A stretch of DNA of 40,028 nt, from IMG/VR virus record IMGVR_UViG_3300043775_003011, positions 1 through 40,028 of that record; one strand, given 5' to 3'. Positions within the stretch are counted from its first letter, which is position 1. Each line of letters starts with the position of its first letter. A program made the translations under genes and the position numbers. Below are positions 38,069 through 40,028 of this stretch, one piece after another. Origin of the DNA: a virus. The notes under the pieces are model-generated. The model was not told the origin of the DNA. It saw only the letters and a list, made by a program, of their open reading frames with translations, and did no database searches.

Positions 38069-38806
38069 CTAAGATTGTAATTCGTTGAAAACTTGTTCAA
38101 TTTTTTTGATTAATGGATTTCTAACAATATCTTCATCGGAAAGTGCAATACATCCAAATTCGTCAATTTTAGAAAATTTCTCCATTATCATAGGTAGTGA
38201 TGAATTTTTCTTCATCTTAAGGTCAATTTGACCAGTGTCTCCTAAGAAAATCATCTTACAATTAGTACCTATACGAGTCATAATGGTACGCATGTTATCA
38301 TGAGTGATATTTTGACATTCGTCTATTAATACTATACAATCATCGAAATTGATTCCTCTAAGGAATGCTATTGGCATCACTTCTATTGAACCATTATCTC
38401 TAAGAGTTTTAGTTATTGAACGACCAACAATTTTTTCAAAGTTATGAATGAAAGAATAAATATAAGGCTCCATCTTTTCATCAAGAGTTCCTTTTAAAAA
38501 TCCAATCTCTTCGTCTTTTAGTGTAGTAACAGATTTAACGATATAAATCTTTTTGTATCGTTGATCGTTTTTAAATAGCTTAAGAGCTTGAGCGCAAGCA
38601 ACATAAGTTTTACCAGTTCCGGCAGGACCTGAACAAATTACTATTTCTTTATCCTCAATAAATGAAGCAAATAGTTTTTGATTTGGGTTTTTAGCCTTTA
38701 ATTCGACTTTCACTTTAGTAAGTGTGCCGTTTGTTGGTGCAGTCATAATAGATTCTAGAACTTGTTGTTCTTCCTCTTCGCTCAATCTCTTTCTACGGGT
38801 ACTCAT
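38069..38806 (-). CDS. phoH: PhoH-like ATPase
   Basis: 245 residues. IVICSGPAGTGKTYVACAQALKLF holds the Walker A site (60-67), IVLIDECQNITHDNMRTIMTRIG the Walker B site (162-165), and MIFLGDTGQIDL is the sensor-like motif; all are typical of PhoH-family ATPases, common in large phages. Probably an RNA-related helicase or ATPase; its exact role in phages is not known. Fifteen bases separate it from the structural gene upstream. Confidence 0.92.
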   Translation of the reverse strand: MSTRRKRLSEEEEQQVLESIMTAPTNGTLTKVKVELKAKNPNQKLFASFIEDKEIVICSGPAGTGKTYVACAQALKLFKNDQRYKKIYIVKSVTTLKDEEIGFLKGTLDEKMEPYIYSFIHNFEKIVGRSITKTLRDNGSIEVMPIAFLRGINFDDCIVLIDECQNITHDNMRTIMTRIGTNCKMIFLGDTGQIDLKMKKNSSLPMIMEKFSKIDEFGCIALSDEDIVRNPLIKKIEQVFNELQS

Positions 38807-38821
38807 AAATTATTTTATTTT

Positions 38822-40028
38822 TTAGTATTTTACTACTCGTGTATTAATAGTAACTGAGTTTAATGCACTTACCATAGCAGATTGAATGTCTCTTGCAGAT
38901 ATAGAAGCACCGGGTTTTCCGGCAGGTGCTCCAGGTGTAGGTTTTCCGGCAGGTGCTCCAGGTTTTTTAGGTCCTGCTGGAGGTGTTCCTGCTTCACCGA
39001 TCGGAGCTGCTGCAGCAGCAGCAGTGCTACTGTCGTTAATTTTTTTGATACCTTCTAATAAGTCTTTAAATGCCTTTTCAATAGACTCAGCAATTTTCTC
39101 TCCTACAACTTCTGGAGATTTAGACATAATAGCTAATGATTTCATCATGGAATCTGTCGCAGTAAGTTTTACTAAATCCATTCCATTAACATGACCCTGA
39201 AATAATTTCATCGATTTTTGAATTTTATCAAAGTTAGTTGCTACTTTATCCAATTGATTTTTAGGAGCAGCCATCGTTACAATGTTTGCTGTAAATTTGT
39301 CCATGTACTCTAACTTCTGAGGTAATCCTTTATTCATTGCTGGATCGAATATAGAAAATACTGCTCCAGTAAATGATTTAAAATTTGTTGTTGATTTGTC
39401 TATGTCTTTTAATTCAGCGAAAGAAACTACTCCTTCTGCCAATTTAGAAATAGATTTCGACATATTAGGTAAAACATCTATAGCTTGGTCAATTGGATCT
39501 TGATATTTTTTATAAAATACACCTACATTATAAATACCAGCTCCAATAATCATCATAATTGAATTGATCGTCTTAGCAGCTGATTTTAACATCGCATCGG
39601 TTATTTTAATTGGGGTTCCAGGTACTAATTTAGTATCGGTTCCACTACCAGAAGCAACCATAGGAGTAATAGTTCCTGTTGCAATTTTTATAACTGAATC
39701 TGTAACTTTTGCAACGATATCACCAACTCCAGATAAAGCTTTTATACCTTTTGTGATATATCCATCTCCCCAGAAAGAAGAAGAATCAGATTCTGCCTTA
39801 CCGATATCGTAGAATCCATTAGCAATAACTTTAAGTATTTTCATTATCGTATCAGCTGCTGCAAATAATTGTGGGTCTGTTATTTTTCTAGGATTTCCTG
39901 GTACAAGTTTAGCATCTTTAGTTCCTCCATTAATTAATGTGAAAGTAGGAATTTCCCGATTAGCCATCATTAATACTGAATCTACCATGCTTTTAAGATT
40001 ATCTCCTACACCTGATAGTGCTTTAACA
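38822..40028 (-). CDS. Large repeat-containing structural protein (5' end beyond window)
   Basis: The frame is open to the right edge: residues upstream of the first visible Met (VKALSGVGDNLKS) continue it, so the true start is outside. A unit of about 93-95 residues occurs twice: KALSGVGD...DSV...LVPGxPxKITD...AAxTI...Y..G. Then come helical segments, an Ala-Pro-Gly linker with a GAPAGKP repeat, and the terminal SISARDIQSAMVSALNSVTINTRVVKY. Alternating hydrophobic and helical modules suggest a tail tape-measure or similar large virion protein; there is no proof of role. Confidence 0.75.
   Translation of the reverse strand, partial: VKALSGVGDNLKSMVDSVLMMANREIPTFTLINGGTKDAKLVPGNPRKITDPQLFAAADTIMKILKVIANGFYDIGKAESDSSSFWGDGYITKGIKALSGVGDIVAKVTDSVIKIATGTITPMVASGSGTDTKLVPGTPIKITDAMLKSAAKTINSIMMIIGAGIYNVGVFYKKYQDPIDQAIDVLPNMSKSISKLAEGVVSFAELKDIDKSTTNFKSFTGAVFSIFDPAMNKGLPQKLEYMDKFTANIVTMAAPKNQLDKVATNFDKIQKSMKLFQGHVNGMDLVKLTATDSMMKSLAIMSKSPEVVGEKIAESIEKAFKDLLEGIKKINDSSTAAAAAAPIGEAGTPPAGPKKPGAPAGKPTPGAPAGKPGASISARDIQSAMVSALNSVTINTRVVKY

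Noticed and set aside
38886-39194. 102-residue plus-strand frame rich in Ala, Gly and Pro
   Set aside because: Mirror of the Ala-Pro-Gly linker of the minus-strand structural gene; low-complexity shadow.
1-40028. Prophage integration or host chromosomal DNA, insertion sequences
   Set aside because: No integrase, transposase, att-like repeats, rRNA or housekeeping genes; all genes run one way, as in a lytic phage segment. The window alone cannot exclude an integrated copy.

Overview
The window looks like part of a large, AT-rich (roughly one third G+C by eye), myovirus-type phage genome related in logic to phage T4, from a host in the Bacteroidota, most likely a Flavobacterium-like organism. 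The T4-like logic rests on three things: N-terminal leaders that resemble the T4 capsid-targeting sequence and end in a prohead-protease-like site, short TATAAA-type promoters next to genes, and a mix of nucleotide-metabolism, PhoH, MazG and structural genes. The Bacteroidota host is suggested by TATATTTG boxes that match the TAnnTTTG -7 element of that phylum and by A-rich leaders without Shine-Dalgarno sequences. Every convincing gene is on the minus strand, so transcription runs from right to left. Genes are packed tightly, often with 1-4 base start/stop overlaps. No stretch above 300 bases lacks a gene; the longest gap is 11443-11675.

Region 1 (1-14202) is the most striking. About 20 consecutive, otherwise unrelated proteins begin with the same 13-15 residue leader, of the type MKNIPTFEDFVNE, followed by A, S, D, N, G or a similar residue. 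This fits the T4 pattern for proteins carried inside the capsid, where the leader is cut after [ILV]-x-E by the prohead protease. The set includes recognisable enzymes: a polymerase-beta-type nucleotidyltransferase, a HIGH-family nucleotidylyltransferase, a ligase-like KxDG protein, a ParB/sulfiredoxin-fold protein and a DUF1566-like protein. One gene (2851-4563) is a 570-residue apparent polyprotein with the leader plus six more copies of the same cut site. Further leader-bearing or degenerate copies lie at 16150, 20203 and 35807.

Region 2 (14254-20502) holds small proteins, a TPR-type glycosyltransferase, probable small virion proteins, a membrane protein and a MazG-like enzyme. Region 3 (20551-26305) has a UDP-glucose dehydrogenase-like enzyme, a VWA protein, an enlarged thymidylate synthase, a sugar-nucleotide epimerase and small proteins. 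Region 4 (26355-33652) is a tight glycan operon: glycosyltransferases, an SDR reductase, an FAD oxidoreductase, a sugar isomerase-like TIM barrel, a GNAT acetyltransferase, a DegT-type aminotransferase and an RgpF-like protein. Region 5 (33652-40028) has a PD-(D/E)XK exonuclease, an ECF-type sigma factor, a small P-loop kinase, a degenerate metallophosphoesterase, PhoH and the end of a large repeat-containing structural protein.

Three free-standing GIY-YIG homing endonucleases (9936, 16932, 34996) share the same promoter-like box. Two of them sit between an intact gene and a second, diverged copy of that gene's 3' end. This suggests that the endonuclease invaded the end of a gene and brought a replacement 3' end with it. 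Other regulatory candidates are two terminators, a 16-bp perfect inverted repeat that could hide a start codon, and a three-hairpin RNA candidate near 37434-37520.
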